From the NCBI GenBank assembly GCA_024644655.1, contig JAHEHJ010000004.1:1-64000 (forward strand): DNA of 64,000 bases, given 5' to 3'. This DNA is from Flavobacterium sp. Lineage in GTDB: Bacteria; Bacteroidota; Bacteroidia; Flavobacteriales; Flavobacteriaceae. Shown in pieces: positions 39,499-49,828 of the stretch. The notes under the pieces were generated by a model. It saw only the letters and a list, made by a program, of their open reading frames with translations, ran no database searches and was not told where the DNA came from. Both the position numbers and the translations under genes were made by a program. The number at the start of each line of letters is the position of its first letter. Positions within the stretch are counted from its first letter, which is position 1.

Positions 39499-40991
39499 TA
39501 GCGCGTATTTTGTGTAGCGGGTTTGCTTATCAATATTAATCCGATGAAAGTGATGAGTCCATTCACGATGATGAGTTCGTTGTCAAATGTATAGTCACCA
39601 AAAAGCGCTATGGAGTATTTGCTGATAAAAAAACAAATGGTTGGCGATAGTAAACAGATAAAAGGGACAAGCTTATCGTGAACTGATTTGGATTTCATGA
39701 ATATTCCAAACGCATATAGGCCTAATAGTGGGCCATAGGTATAGGAGGCTATTTTGAAAATCATTTTCACCACGGAGGCGTCATTTACTGCGTTGAAAAT
39801 GACAATTACTAAAAACATTAGAAAGGAAAACCCGATATGAACCCAATGACGTGTTCGTACAATATTTGGTTTGTTTTGATTTTCGGCTTTGTCCATTCCT
39901 AAAAAATCCACACAAAAAGAAGTTGTTAATGCAGTTAATGCGGAGTCGGTTGTCGCAAAAGTTGCTGCAGTTAATCCCAGTAAAAAAACAATTGCAGGAA
40001 CAAGTCCTAACGATTTTAAAGCAATTTCAGGGAATAAAAAATCTGTGCGAGCTACCCCGTCAACCATAGGAATTGCTATTCCATTTTTTTCTGCAAACAG
40101 GTATAACAAGGCTCCTACACTTAAGAAGAAAAGGTTAATTATCACAAAAATGCCTGTAAAAGTGAACATGTTTTTTTGGGCTTCACCAATGTTTGCACAA
40201 CTTAAATTCTTTTGCATTAAATCTTGATCAAGTCCAACCATAGCAATGGTAACAAAGATTCCTCCAAGAATTTGTTTCCAAAAATAATTGCCTTTTAAAT
40301 AATCTTCAAAGAAGAATATTTTAGAGTAATTGCTTTCTTTTATAGTCTCAAAAGCTTGTAATGCTGTCATATCTAGACTTTTGCAAATGAAAATAATGGT
40401 TAAAAATACCGAAGTAACTAAGAAAAATGTTTGTAAAGTGTCGGTAATAATAATGGTTTTTAAACCTCCACGATATGTGTAAGCAAATATTAATCCGAGT
40501 GAAATTAAAACGGTTAAAGCAAAAGGTATATGAAAAGAATCGAATACATAACGTTGTAAAACGATTACCACTAAATACAAGCGAAATGCGGAACCAATAG
40601 TTCTGCTTATTAAAAATATAGTAGCTGCCGTTTTGTAACTTATGGTACCAAGTCTTTGCTCGATATAGCTGTATATAGAGGTTAGGTTCATCCGGTAATA
40701 AAGTGGCAATAAAACTTTAGCAATAATTAAAAAGCCAATAGCATTTCCGAGTACAAATTGGAAATATTTAAACTGTAAGTCGGGATTGCCAACTTCGCCA
40801 GGAACCGAAATAAAGGTCACACCCGAAAGTGCAGTTCCAATCATGCCGAAAGCTACTAAATACCATTTTGAATTTTTGTTGGCTTTGAAGAAAGTGTCGT
40901 TATCACTACTTTTTTTACTTACCCAATTGGAAATTAAAATTAGTAAACCGAAATAAATAATTATGATAATTAGAATGGTTGTTGGTGACAT
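39495..40991 (-). CDS. Sodium/solute symporter (SSS/SLC5 family)
   Basis: A ~498-residue inner-membrane transporter with about 13 hydrophobic helices and the family segments GTALSGVTFISVPG near helix 2, RTIGSAFRLYLV, and ATFATTDSALTALTTSFCVDF, the conserved SSS signature region containing Na+-site residues. The substrate cannot be inferred; relatives move sugars, proline, pantothenate, iodide or sialic acid. The start is ATG 40991, since it gives the normal short N-terminus; a TTG frame reaches 41015. No terminator lies between it and the converging CoA-binding gene. Confidence 0.9.
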   Translation of the reverse strand: MSPTTILIIIIIYFGLLILISNWVSKKSSDNDTFFKANKNSKWYLVAFGMIGTALSGVTFISVPGEVGNPDLQFKYFQFVLGNAIGFLIIAKVLLPLYYRMNLTSIYSYIEQRLGTISYKTAATIFLISRTIGSAFRLYLVVIVLQRYVFDSFHIPFALTVLISLGLIFAYTYRGGLKTIIITDTLQTFFLVTSVFLTIIFICKSLDMTALQAFETIKESNYSKIFFFEDYLKGNYFWKQILGGIFVTIAMVGLDQDLMQKNLSCANIGEAQKNMFTFTGIFVIINLFFLSVGALLYLFAEKNGIAIPMVDGVARTDFLFPEIALKSLGLVPAIVFLLGLTAATFATTDSALTALTTSFCVDFLGMDKAENQNKPNIVRTRHWVHIGFSFLMFLVIVIFNAVNDASVVKMIFKIASYTYGPLLGLYAFGIFMKSKSVHDKLVPFICLLSPTICFFISKYSIALFGDYTFDNELIIVNGLITFIGLILISKPATQNTRY

Positions 40992-41065
40992 AAACGTGTT
41001 TTTATAAAAAGCCAAAATACATAAATTATTCTCAAAAATTAAAATAATCTAAATTTCAAATCACC

Positions 41066-41073
41066 TATTTTTG
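41066..41073 (+). promoter_or_regulatory. recR -7 promoter element, possible leaderless start
   Basis: TATTTTTG, exact TAnnTTTG match, ending only 4 bases before the recR ATG at 41078. Since transcription in this group starts a few bases after the element, the mRNA may begin at or next to the start codon. Confidence 0.6.
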
Positions 41074-41077
41074 CGGT

Positions 41078-41698
41078 ATGGAATTTTCGTCAAAATTATT
41101 AGAAAAAGCAGTGAACGAAATGGCTCAATTGCCAGGTATAGGTAAGCGAACTGCTTTGCGATTGGTGTTGCATTTGCTGAAGCAGCCTTTAGAACAAACC
41201 CAATTTTTAGCAGAAACCTTGCAGACGATGCGAAGCGAAATTAAATTTTGTGTTTCCTGTCATAATATTTCTGATGTTGAGGTGTGTGAAATTTGCAATA
41301 ACCCGAAACGAAATCATAAGATTATTTGTGTTGTAGAAGATGTAAGGGATGTAATGGCAATTGAAAACACCAATCAATTTAAAGGGATTTACCATGTGTT
41401 GGGTGGTAAGATTTCACCCATTGATGGAATTGGACCAAGTCAGTTGCATATCAATTCATTAGTTGATAAAGTAAAAACAGAAGAAATTGAGGAATTAATT
41501 TTCGCACTCAGTTCAACGATGGAAGGGGATACCACAAATTTTTATATATTCAAATTAATAAAAGATTTTCAAGTTAAAACGTCTACAATAGCGAGAGGTA
41601 TTGCTGTGGGTGATGAATTAGAATATGCTGATGAGGTAACGCTAGGAAGGAGTATTTTAAATAGAGTTCCTTTCGAAAATTCCCTTAAAAACATATAA
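41078..41698 (+). CDS. recR: Recombination protein RecR
   Basis: Works with RecO (and RecF) to load RecA at gaps during recombinational repair. The 206-residue length is standard. Order: helix-hairpin-helix [12 protein letters not shown], a four-Cys zinc finger (CVSC and CEIC pairs), a Toprim domain beginning [15 protein letters not shown], and a C-terminal Walker-B-like region. All features intact. It is followed by the capsule locus promoter after 21 bases; no clear terminator lies between, so some read-through is possible. Confidence 0.96.
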   Translation: MEFSSKLLEKAVNEMAQLPGIGKRTALRLVLHLLKQPLEQTQFLAETLQTMRSEIKFCVSCHNISDVEVCEICNNPKRNHKIICVVEDVRDVMAIENTNQFKGIYHVLGGKISPIDGIGPSQLHINSLVDKVKTEEIEELIFALSSTMEGDTTNFYIFKLIKDFQVKTSTIARGIAVGDELEYADEVTLGRSILNRVPFENSLKNI

Positions 41699-41719
41699 TA
41701 AAATATCGTTACCTACATT

Positions 41720-41749
41720 TTTGTAATTAGAATTGAAAAACTATCTTTG
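41720..41749 (+). promoter_or_regulatory. Promoter of the capsule/polysaccharide locus
   Basis: TTTG at 41720-41723, an 18-base spacer and TATCTTTG at 41742-41749 (exact TAnnTTTG), 22 bases before the wza ATG. A strong two-part match, likely driving the first seven genes of the locus. Confidence 0.8.
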
Positions 41750-41771
41750 TTTGCTAATTTTTTAATACTCA

Positions 41772-42560
41772 ATGAACAAATCTAGTATATATCTTTTTGT
41801 TTTATTTTGTTTGCTATTAACTTCATGTGTTTCTACAAACGACATGATTTATTTGCAAAATAAAAACGAAACTACCTCTGAGTCCATTTTGCCTTCAAAC
41901 AATAAGCCATATAGACTTCAAACTAATGATATTTTGAATGTTACTATTAAAGCTATAGATTCAAAGTTGGTTGAGATATTTAATGTGGCTAATACTCAAA
42001 ACAACACTAATATTAGTGAGCCTTCCAATTATTTTAATGGGTATGTAGTAGATGATCATGGTTCAATTCGATTGCCTTTATTAGGTGAAATAAATGTGCT
42101 AGGATATACAGTAGAAGAGGTTCGGGTTAAAATAGAAACTCAACTTAATGAGCAATATTTTAAAAAAGAGGCCGGTATATTTGTAATTGTAAAGCTTTCA
42201 GGATTTAGATATACCATTAATGGAGAGGTTTTAAATACAGGAACTAAAATTTTATATCAAGATAAAGTAAATATCATGGAGGCCATTGCGAATAGTGGTG
42301 ATATTACAGTGACAGGAAATCGAAAAGATGTAAAAGTAATACGAAGATATGCTCAAGGAACTGAAACTTTTAGTATTGATTTGACTAATAGTAATGCGGT
42401 AAATTCGCCTTGTTTTTATTTGCAGCCTAATGATTATATTTATGTTAAGCCCCTTAAACAAAAATCTTGGGGAACTGGAAAGACAGGTGTTGAATCTTTA
42501 ACTACCATTATTTCAATATTGTCATTGGCTACTACCACCTATTTATTACTTAAAAATTAA
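41772..42560 (+). CDS. wza: Outer-membrane polysaccharide export lipoprotein (Wza-type)
   Basis: A 262-residue OPX-family protein that forms the outer-membrane exit for capsule or exopolysaccharide. Lipoprotein signal peptide with lipobox Cys19 (LLTSC); Poly_export domain (about 45-150) with YRLQTNDILNVTIKA and GYVVDDHGSIRLPLLGEI; then a SLBB domain (about 155-230) with FRYTINGEVLNTG. A hydrophobic C-terminal segment (SLTTIISILSLATTTYLLL) replaces the amphipathic helix of E. coli Wza, as in many Bacteroidota proteins. wzc follows after 11 bases, the usual partner. Confidence 0.92.
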   Translation: MNKSSIYLFVLFCLLLTSCVSTNDMIYLQNKNETTSESILPSNNKPYRLQTNDILNVTIKAIDSKLVEIFNVANTQNNTNISEPSNYFNGYVVDDHGSIRLPLLGEINVLGYTVEEVRVKIETQLNEQYFKKEAGIFVIVKLSGFRYTINGEVLNTGTKILYQDKVNIMEAIANSGDITVTGNRKDVKVIRRYAQGTETFSIDLTNSNAVNSPCFYLQPNDYIYVKPLKQKSWGTGKTGVESLTTIISILSLATTTYLLLKN

Positions 42561-42571
42561 TATTCTAATCC

Positions 42572-45046
42572 ATGCTTGATATAAAAGATTTTTCTTTTTT
42601 TGATACCAAAAACAATAGCTTTGATTTCAAAGGTTTTTTGATAAAAACTACAAGTTATTGGAAGTGGTTTTTAGTTGGATTAATTATTACTTTTTCAATA
42701 GCACATCAGGTTAATGTTAGAAAGCAAAAAATATATGGAATTGAAACAACTATTGCAGTAAAAGAAGAGAATAATCCATTTTTTACTTCTAATACTAGTT
42801 TGGTGTTTAATTGGGGTGGTACTTCTGATAAAGTGCAAATGATTTCGACTACTTTAAAGTCGAGGTCGCACAATGAAATTGTGGTTGATCAATTGCAGTT
42901 TTATATTGATTATTACAAACAAACGGAGTATTTCTTGCAGGATGTTTATGGTTCAGTTCCTTTTAAGATACTATTAGATAAGAATCAGCCTCAATTGTAT
43001 GATCATTTTATTAAAGTTAAAATGCTATCTTACAATACCTATCAGCTTACTATTCCATTTCAAAATATAAATCAAAGTGTTGTAACATATTCCAATAACC
43101 GTATTTCACCAGTAGTTGTTCCAAATAAAGATTTTGTAAAAAGATATAAAGTTGGGCAAAATGTAAATTTGCCTTTTTTACATTGGAAACTTGTTTTAGA
43201 AGACTTGTCAAAATTTAAGTTGAATGAAGAAATATTAATTCGATTTAATTCTTTTGATGAAACAGTAAGTAAATGCCAAGGAATAAAAGTGGTCATTGAC
43301 GAAAAAGCTGGGTCAATTCTTAAACTTGGAATGGAAGGAACCAATAAAGCTAGGATGGTTGATTTTCTGAATGCAACGGTTGAATGTTTGATAAAAAGAC
43401 AGTTAGATAACAAAAATAAGTTTGCTGAAAATACAATTGATTTTATTGATAAAACTTTATCTTCTATGGAAAAGCAATTAGAAGATTCGGGTAATGATTT
43501 AAAGGATTTTAGTAGAAATAATAGCATACTTGATTTAGAAGATAAAGGGGCTAATTTTAAAGAACAATTACTTGGTTTAGATAGCAAGAAGGATGAAGTA
43601 GAACGTAAAATATCTTATTTAAGTTCGTTAAAAGCCTATTTGAAAAATAGTGTGGATTTTTCTAAATTACCCGCTCCTACGGTAGCTGGTATTGATGACC
43701 CCAATATTGTTTTAAATGTTTCGAAATTAATTTCTTTGTCTATTGAACGGTCTGAAATGTTATATTCAACAAAGGGTCAGGTCTTTTATGAAAGAAAAGA
43801 CAATGAAATCGGTGCAGTGAAAAAAGTACTATTAGAAAACAGCGGTTCTTTGAAAGAGGTATTAACTAATGATTTAAATGCCGTTAATACTAAATTACAA
43901 TCGATTGAAAATGAAATTAAAAAGATGCCTGAAACCAATCAGGCTTATATTAATATCTCTAGGAAATATAATTTAAGTAGCAGTATATATGATACTTTTT
44001 TACAAAAGCGCAGTGAAGCTTCAATTGTTAAAGCAGCGAATTTATCAGATATACAGTTTATAGATCCCGCAAAAGATGTGGGTGGTGGATTATTAGGTCC
44101 TAAGACAACAGTTAACTATGTATTGGCATTCTTTATTGGATTGTTAGTACCTCTTATTTTAGTTTTTTTATTATTCTTTATTAATAATACAATACAAAAT
44201 ATTGTTGATATTTCTAGTTTGACACAACTTCCACTTATTGGAATTGTTGGCTATAAATATTCAGATTCTAATTTAGCTGTATTTGAAAGGCCTAAATCAG
44301 CTTTGTCTGAATCCTTTAGAGCGATTCGTTCTTCGTTGCAGTTCATCTATAAGAAGCAAAGTTTAGAGGGTACTAAGACTCTTATGTTGACGTCTTCAAT
44401 AAGTGGAGAGGGTAAAACATTTTGTTCCATTAATATAGCCACTGTTTTTGCATTAAGTGAAAAGAAAACCATCATACTAGGTTTGGATTTAAGAAAACCA
44501 AAAATATTTGATGATTTTAATATTAAAAATGATATTGGTGCTGTTAACTATTTAATTGGTCAAAAAACATTAGATGAAGTCATTCAACATACACATGTAC
44601 CTTATTTAGATGTTATTACTTCTGGGCCCATACCTCCTAATCCATCTGAGTTGATTTTAGGGGATACAATGAAAGAAATGATTTTGGAGTTGAAAAACAG
44701 ATATGATTATATTATATTAGATACACCTCCAGTAGGATTAGTATCTGATGCCATGGAATTAGCTCAGTTTTGTGATGTTACATTATATGTGGTTCGACAA
44801 AATTTCACTAAAAAAGAAATGCTTACATTATTAAATAATCGAGCTAAAAGAGGTGAATTAAATAATATCAGTATCATCTTTAATGGGTATGAGAATAAAG
44901 CTAAATACGGTGTAGGCTATGGTTATGGTTATGGCTATGGTTATAGTTATGGTTATGGTAATGGAAGTGGGTATCATGAAGAGGATGAGCCTAGGGGACT
45001 GTTTGCAAAATTGTATTTTAAATTGTTCAAGAGAAAACAAGAATAA
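42572..45046 (+). CDS. wzc: Polysaccharide co-polymerase and BY-type tyrosine autokinase (Wzc)
   Basis: An 824-residue inner-membrane protein controlling polysaccharide assembly and export. The N-terminal Wzz domain begins with a membrane helix (about 33-50), then a long periplasmic region with coiled-coil segments (about 270-480), and a second helix (about 512-535). The cytosolic kinase (about 560-770) has Walker A SGEGKT (Lys615), Walker A' LGLDLRKPK and Walker B DYIILDTPP. The C-tail (779-801) has nine Tyr in 23 residues in Tyr-Gly steps, the autophosphorylation cluster typical of the family but unusually regular. The stop overlaps the next start (TAATG). Confidence 0.95.
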   Translation: MLDIKDFSFFDTKNNSFDFKGFLIKTTSYWKWFLVGLIITFSIAHQVNVRKQKIYGIETTIAVKEENNPFFTSNTSLVFNWGGTSDKVQMISTTLKSRSHNEIVVDQLQFYIDYYKQTEYFLQDVYGSVPFKILLDKNQPQLYDHFIKVKMLSYNTYQLTIPFQNINQSVVTYSNNRISPVVVPNKDFVKRYKVGQNVNLPFLHWKLVLEDLSKFKLNEEILIRFNSFDETVSKCQGIKVVIDEKAGSILKLGMEGTNKARMVDFLNATVECLIKRQLDNKNKFAENTIDFIDKTLSSMEKQLEDSGNDLKDFSRNNSILDLEDKGANFKEQLLGLDSKKDEVERKISYLSSLKAYLKNSVDFSKLPAPTVAGIDDPNIVLNVSKLISLSIERSEMLYSTKGQVFYERKDNEIGAVKKVLLENSGSLKEVLTNDLNAVNTKLQSIENEIKKMPETNQAYINISRKYNLSSSIYDTFLQKRSEASIVKAANLSDIQFIDPAKDVGGGLLGPKTTVNYVLAFFIGLLVPLILVFLLFFINNTIQNIVDISSLTQLPLIGIVGYKYSDSNLAVFERPKSALSESFRAIRSSLQFIYKKQSLEGTKTLMLTSSISGEGKTFCSINIATVFALSEKKTIILGLDLRKPKIFDDFNIKNDIGAVNYLIGQKTLDEVIQHTHVPYLDVITSGPIPPNPSELILGDTMKEMILELKNRYDYIILDTPPVGLVSDAMELAQFCDVTLYVVRQNFTKKEMLTLLNNRAKRGELNNISIIFNGYENKAKYGVGYGYGYGYGYSYGYGNGSGYHEEDEPRGLFAKLYFKLFKRKQE
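44915..44956 (+). repeat. Hexanucleotide repeat coding the Wzc tyrosine tail
   Basis: Seven consecutive six-base units of the form GGYTAT (one unit AGTTAT) coding Gly-Tyr or Ser-Tyr. Slippage by whole units would change the number of phosphorylatable Tyr without shifting frame. Confidence 0.8.
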
Positions 45047-46020
45047 TGGATTTGAAATCGATACTTATTACAGGAGGAGCAGGCTTTATTGGATCTAACC
45101 TATGTGAATATTTTTTATATAAAGGATATAGAGTGGTATGTTTGGATAATTTTTCAACAGGTCATAGGTATAATATTGAATCTTTTTTAGATCATTCTAA
45201 TTTCAGATTAATAGAAGGAGATATTAGGGAAATTGAAACTTGTGAACAAGCTGCCCAAAATATTGATTATGTCTTACATCAGGCGGCTTTAGGGTCTGTT
45301 CCTCGATCTATTAATGATCCAATTACCACTAATGAAGTTAATGTGACGGGGTTTTTAAATATGTTGACTGCTTCTAGAGATGCTGGAGTAAAAAGATTTG
45401 TATATGCAGCTAGTTCTTCTACATATGGTGATTCTGAGAGCTTGCCAAAGATAGAGGAGCAAATAGGTAAGCCACTTTCTCCCTATGCCATTACCAAGTA
45501 TGTAAATGAATTGTATGCTGAGATATTTGGAAAAACTTATGGAATGGAGACTATAGGTTTGCGGTATTTTAATGTATTTGGGAAAAGGCAAGATCCCAAT
45601 GGAGCTTATGCTGCAGTAATTCCTAAATTTGTGATGCAATTAATAAATCATGATAGCCCAGTTATTAATGGGACAGGGGATTATTCACGAGATTTTACAT
45701 ATATAAAAAATGTAATTCAAATGAATGAGTTAGCAATGTTAACCTCTAATCCATTAGCCATAAATACTGTATTTAATACTGCATTTGGAGATAGAACTAC
45801 TTTGAATGATATGGTAAATAATTTGAAGTTATATCTTTCGGAATTTGATTCGAAAATTGCGGATGTAAAGATTGTTTATGGCCCAAATAGAATTGGTGAT
45901 ATTCCCCATTCGTTGGCAAGTATAGAAAAAGCAAAAAAAGAACTTAATTATAATCCTGAATATTCATTTGAATTGGGCTTAAAAGAAGCTGTAGAATGGT
46001 ATTGGGAAAATTTGAAATAA
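45046..46020 (+). CDS. UDP-GlcNAc 4-epimerase, WbpP/TviC-type
   Basis: A 324-residue extended short-chain dehydrogenase with the NAD-binding motif GGAGFIGSN, catalytic Ser-Ser-Ser-x-Tyr (ASSSTYGD) and Y-x-x-x-K (YAITK). The [15 protein letters not shown] segment is characteristic of WbpP/TviC enzymes that interconvert UDP-GlcNAc/GalNAc or their uronic acids rather than UDP-Glc/Gal. The TviB/WbpO-like dehydrogenase two genes downstream strengthens this: together they would give UDP-GalNAcA. The start overlaps the wzc stop. Confidence 0.85.
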   Translation: MDLKSILITGGAGFIGSNLCEYFLYKGYRVVCLDNFSTGHRYNIESFLDHSNFRLIEGDIREIETCEQAAQNIDYVLHQAALGSVPRSINDPITTNEVNVTGFLNMLTASRDAGVKRFVYAASSSTYGDSESLPKIEEQIGKPLSPYAITKYVNELYAEIFGKTYGMETIGLRYFNVFGKRQDPNGAYAAVIPKFVMQLINHDSPVINGTGDYSRDFTYIKNVIQMNELAMLTSNPLAINTVFNTAFGDRTTLNDMVNNLKLYLSEFDSKIADVKIVYGPNRIGDIPHSLASIEKAKKELNYNPEYSFELGLKEAVEWYWENLK

Positions 46021-46027
46021 TAATAAA

Positions 46028-47422
46028 ATGAAGATTACAAATATTTGTTGTATTGGAGCAGGTTATGTAGGAGGTCCTACTATGGCTGTTATTGCTGAAA
46101 AATGTCCGCATATTAAAGTTACAGTTGTTGATTTGAATGAAAAAAGGATAGCGGATTGGAATGATTCCGATATCAATAACATACCTATTTACGAACCAGG
46201 TTTACATGAGATAGTTTCAAAGGCAAGAGGTAAAAACCTTTTTTTCTCTACAGATGTTGATAAAGCCATTGATGAGGCAGATTTAATATTTATTTCTGTT
46301 AATACTCCAACTAAAACCTATGGAACTGGTAAGGGTATGGCGGCTGACTTAAAACACATTGAATTATGTGCTCGTCAAATTGCAAAGATTGCTAAAAACG
46401 ACAAAATTATTGTTGAAAAATCAACACTTCCTGTGCGTACCGCAGAGGCACTTAAATCTATATTAGAAAATACAGGTAATGGTGTTCGTTTCCAAATTTT
46501 ATCAAATCCCGAGTTTTTGGCTGAGGGTACTGCTGTAGCTGATTTGTTAAATCCGGATCGAGTATTGATAGGTGGAGAGACAAATAGTGAAGGACAAAAA
46601 GCAATAGAAGCATTAGTTGAAGTGTATTCTAATTGGGTACCTAAAGAACGTATATTAAAAACAAATGTATGGTCATCTGAATTGTCCAAATTAACAGCCA
46701 ATGCTTTCTTGGCTCAACGTGTTTCCTCTATAAATGCAATTTCTGAATTGTGTGAAAAAACAGAAGCTAATGTAAATGAAGTTGCTAAAGCAATTGGAAT
46801 GGATAGTCGTATTGGTTCTAAATTTTTAAAAGCGAGTGTTGGATTTGGAGGGTCATGTTTTCAGAAAGACATTTTGAATCTTGTTTATATTTCTAAAGCT
46901 TTTGGATTGAATGAGGTAGCCGATTATTGGGAGCAAGTTATTATTATGAATGACCATCAAAAGAGACGATTTTCTAAAAACATTGTTCAAACATTATACA
47001 ATACCGTTTCAGGAAAAAAAATCACTTTTTTAGGTTGGGCTTTCAAGAAAGACACAAATGATACAAGAGAATCAGCGGCAATTTATATAGCAGATGATTT
47101 GATTAATGAGCAGGCAAATATTGCGCTTTATGATCCTAAAGTATCTCGAAAACAAGTCCTAATGGATTTGGATTATTTGGCTACACGAAATCCGGAGTTA
47201 AATGAAAAACAGACTGAAAGTTTTGAAGACCCATATAAAGCATGTCATCAAGCACATGCCATTGCTCTTTTAACGGAATGGGATGAATTTAAAACTTACG
47301 ATTGGCAAAAAATATACGATGGTATGTTAAAGCCTGCTTTTATATTTGATGGAAGAAATATTTTGGATGGTGATGCAATGAGAGCGATTGGTTTTGTATA
47401 CCAATCGATAGGCTCTAAATAA
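46028..47422 (+). CDS. ugd: UDP-glucose 6-dehydrogenase, eukaryotic-like type
   Basis: Oxidises UDP-glucose to UDP-glucuronic acid with two NAD+. The 464-residue protein opens [18 protein letters not shown], and the IPIYEPGL and VNTPTKTYG segments are of the longer animal-like group of UGDHs. The catalytic Cys277 in [10 protein letters not shown] sits almost exactly at the human position (276), and [16 protein letters not shown] in the C-terminal UDP-binding domain agrees. It supplies glucuronic acid for the polysaccharide. The gene follows the epimerase by 7 bases. Confidence 0.93.
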   Translation: MKITNICCIGAGYVGGPTMAVIAEKCPHIKVTVVDLNEKRIADWNDSDINNIPIYEPGLHEIVSKARGKNLFFSTDVDKAIDEADLIFISVNTPTKTYGTGKGMAADLKHIELCARQIAKIAKNDKIIVEKSTLPVRTAEALKSILENTGNGVRFQILSNPEFLAEGTAVADLLNPDRVLIGGETNSEGQKAIEALVEVYSNWVPKERILKTNVWSSELSKLTANAFLAQRVSSINAISELCEKTEANVNEVAKAIGMDSRIGSKFLKASVGFGGSCFQKDILNLVYISKAFGLNEVADYWEQVIIMNDHQKRRFSKNIVQTLYNTVSGKKITFLGWAFKKDTNDTRESAAIYIADDLINEQANIALYDPKVSRKQVLMDLDYLATRNPELNEKQTESFEDPYKACHQAHAIALLTEWDEFKTYDWQKIYDGMLKPAFIFDGRNILDGDAMRAIGFVYQSIGSK

Positions 47423-47453
47423 TTAAAGACAAAAATATTTTTTGAAATATACT

Positions 47454-48731
47454 ATGGCTTCAAAAATAGCAATAATAGGATTGGGATATGTGGGGTTGCC
47501 TTTAGCAAGATTATTTGCTACAAAATATTCCGTAATTGGGTTTGATATTAATAAAAAAAGAATTGATGATTTAAATCTAGGGCACGATTACACCCTTGAA
47601 ATAGATGAAAATCAATTGAAATCGGTATTGGTTTCTAATTCAGAATCAGATAAAGGATTGTATTGTACAAATAATATTGAAACGATTGCTTCTTGTAATG
47701 TGTATATCGTTACCGTTCCTACCCCTGTTGATAAAAATAACAAGCCTGATTTAACACCTTTATATAAATCAAGTGAAACTGTAGGTAAAGTTTTGAAAAA
47801 AGGAGATGTTGTCATTTATGAATCTACAGTGTATCCGGGTGTCACTGAAGAAGAGTGTGTGCCAGTCTTAGAGAAAATAAGTGGATTAAAATTCAATATC
47901 GATTTTTTTGCAGGATATTCACCGGAACGAATTAATCCAGGAGATAAAGAACATACGGTTGAGAAAATTTTAAAAGTTACTTCAGGTTCAACACCTGAAA
48001 TTGGGATTTTTGTTAATGAGTTATATAAATCGGTTATTGTTGCGGGTACTCATTTAGCGCCTAGTATAAAAGTGGCAGAAGCTGCAAAAGTTATTGAAAA
48101 TTCTCAGCGGGATATAAATATTGCCTTTGTTAATGAATTATCTAAAATATTTAATTTGTTAGAAATAGATACTCATGATGTCTTAAAAGCGGCTGGAACT
48201 AAATGGAATTTTCTTCCTTTTAAACCAGGATTAGTTGGTGGACATTGTATTGGGGTTGATCCGTATTATTTAGCTCAAAAAGCCCAAGAGAAGGGGTATC
48301 ATCCTGAAATTATATTAGCTGGAAGAAGATTAAATGATAGTATGGGTGAATATGTAGCTTCACAAGTTGTCAAATTGATGATTAAAAAAGGCATTGCAAT
48401 ACATGGTGCTCATTTATTGATGTTAGGATTTACATTTAAAGAAAATTGTCCAGATGTTAGAAATACAAAAATAGTTGATGTAGTATCAGCATTGAAAGAT
48501 TATGGAATTCAGGTTTCCATTTATGATCCATGGGCTAAAACAGATGAAGTGTGGCATGAATATCAATTAAAAACTGTAAATAAAGTACCTGAAAATACTT
48601 TTGATGCTATAGTTTTAGGTGTGGCTCATCAAGAGTTTTTCGATTTAGATTTTTCAAAATTAAGAAATGAGAATTCTATAATATTTGATGTAAAAGGAGT
48701 TTTAACAATTCAAGTAGATGGTAAACTTTAA
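47454..48731 (+). CDS. UDP-HexNAc 6-dehydrogenase (TviB/WbpO-type)
   Basis: A 425-residue nucleotide-sugar dehydrogenase with N-terminal [23 protein letters not shown], the Vi-type [14 protein letters not shown] motif and catalytic Cys265 in [13 protein letters not shown]. TviB acts on UDP-GlcNAc and WbpO on UDP-GalNAc; the presence of a WbpP/TviC-like epimerase makes a UDP-GalNAc-uronic-acid product likely in either order. The ATG at 47454 is the start ([11 protein letters not shown]); an in-frame TTG at 47442 is less plausible. Confidence 0.88.
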   Translation: MASKIAIIGLGYVGLPLARLFATKYSVIGFDINKKRIDDLNLGHDYTLEIDENQLKSVLVSNSESDKGLYCTNNIETIASCNVYIVTVPTPVDKNNKPDLTPLYKSSETVGKVLKKGDVVIYESTVYPGVTEEECVPVLEKISGLKFNIDFFAGYSPERINPGDKEHTVEKILKVTSGSTPEIGIFVNELYKSVIVAGTHLAPSIKVAEAAKVIENSQRDINIAFVNELSKIFNLLEIDTHDVLKAAGTKWNFLPFKPGLVGGHCIGVDPYYLAQKAQEKGYHPEIILAGRRLNDSMGEYVASQVVKLMIKKGIAIHGAHLLMLGFTFKENCPDVRNTKIVDVVSALKDYGIQVSIYDPWAKTDEVWHEYQLKTVNKVPENTFDAIVLGVAHQEFFDLDFSKLRNENSIIFDVKGVLTIQVDGKL

Positions 48732-48752
48732 TTAATTATTTAATTGTTATTT

Positions 48753-49808
48753 ATGATAAAACCACTTACATCTCTTCGTTTTGTTTTTGCATTAATGGTT
48801 TTTTCAAGTCATTTGATTAACTTTTTAAAAGGAAATGAAATATACAATTCATATTTTTTAGAAGGAAAATTTGGGGTTAGTTTTTTTTTTATTTTAAGTG
48901 GTTTTATTTTATCATTCAATTATAAAAATAAGTTTTTAGAAAAAAAGGATTTCAAGAAGTTTTATATATCAAGAATAGCAAGAATATATCCTGTTCATAT
49001 TTTAACTTTAATAATTGCTTTACCATTATCTTTAGGCGGTTTTTTTTTAAAACCTTTTGTTTGGTTTATTAAGTTTCTTTTAAATCTTCTATTATTACAT
49101 TCATTTATTCCAATAAAGAATTTTTATTTTTCTTTTAATGGACCTAGTTGGAGTATTTCAGATGAAATGTTTTTTTATCTATTATTTCCTTTCTTTATTT
49201 TAATGTTCAATAAAATAAAGTTATCTAAATTCTATAGCTTTGTATTCATATTACTCATATCCTTATCTATTCAATTTTTCCCTGATACAATTGTTAATGG
49301 ATATTTCTATGTTAATCCCTTTTTTAGAATAACAGATTTTATAATAGGCATTCTTATATTTTATATATATGATTCTAAAAAAGTTGAAGCGTATATAAAG
49401 TATAAAAATACCTTTACATTTATAGAAATTGGTTCAATTATACTGTTTTTTATTTTCTTTACTTTTCATAAATATATTCCCTTTGGTTATAGATTATTTG
49501 GATATTATTGGATTCCAATGTCTTTATTGATTTTAATCTTTTCCTATCAATCTGGATATATTTCAAAATTATTATCTGGAAAGATGATGATTGTTTTAGG
49601 AGAAATAAGTTTTAGTTTTTATTTAATTCATCAATTAATAATAAAATTTATTTATGCTCTTAATAAAAAAATGCATTGGACAGAAAATGGAATCTTATTA
49701 ATATTAGTTGTATTTTTTATTTCATTAATTTTAAGTTACTTAATGTATAATTTTATTGAATTACCATCAAATCGATATTTAAAAAATAAATTAATAAAAA
49801 AAGATTAA
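48753..49808 (+). CDS. Membrane acyltransferase (Acyltransferase_3 family)
   Basis: A ~351-residue inner-membrane protein with about ten hydrophobic helices. N-terminal KPLTSLRFVFALMVFSSHL contains the catalytic-type Arg and His of the acyltransferase-3 family, followed by GVSFFFILSGF and GPSWSISDEMFFYLLFP. Such enzymes O-acetylate (or otherwise acylate) surface sugars. The codons and composition are extremely A+T rich compared with the neighbouring sugar genes. The start ATG 48753 is preferred over TTG 48744. Confidence 0.88.
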   Translation: MIKPLTSLRFVFALMVFSSHLINFLKGNEIYNSYFLEGKFGVSFFFILSGFILSFNYKNKFLEKKDFKKFYISRIARIYPVHILTLIIALPLSLGGFFLKPFVWFIKFLLNLLLLHSFIPIKNFYFSFNGPSWSISDEMFFYLLFPFFILMFNKIKLSKFYSFVFILLISLSIQFFPDTIVNGYFYVNPFFRITDFIIGILIFYIYDSKKVEAYIKYKNTFTFIEIGSIILFFIFFTFHKYIPFGYRLFGYYWIPMSLLILIFSYQSGYISKLLSGKMMIVLGEISFSFYLIHQLIIKFIYALNKKMHWTENGILLILVVFFISLILSYLMYNFIELPSNRYLKNKLIKKD

Positions 49809-49828
49809 TTCTAATTATTTTCAAACAT

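Noticed and set aside
43072-43587. A 171-codon minus-strand frame inside wzc
   Set aside because: It lies wholly within the coiled-coil region of wzc, whose coding sense is certain. Ser/Leu/Phe-rich composition is the expected reverse of Lys/Glu/Asn codons.
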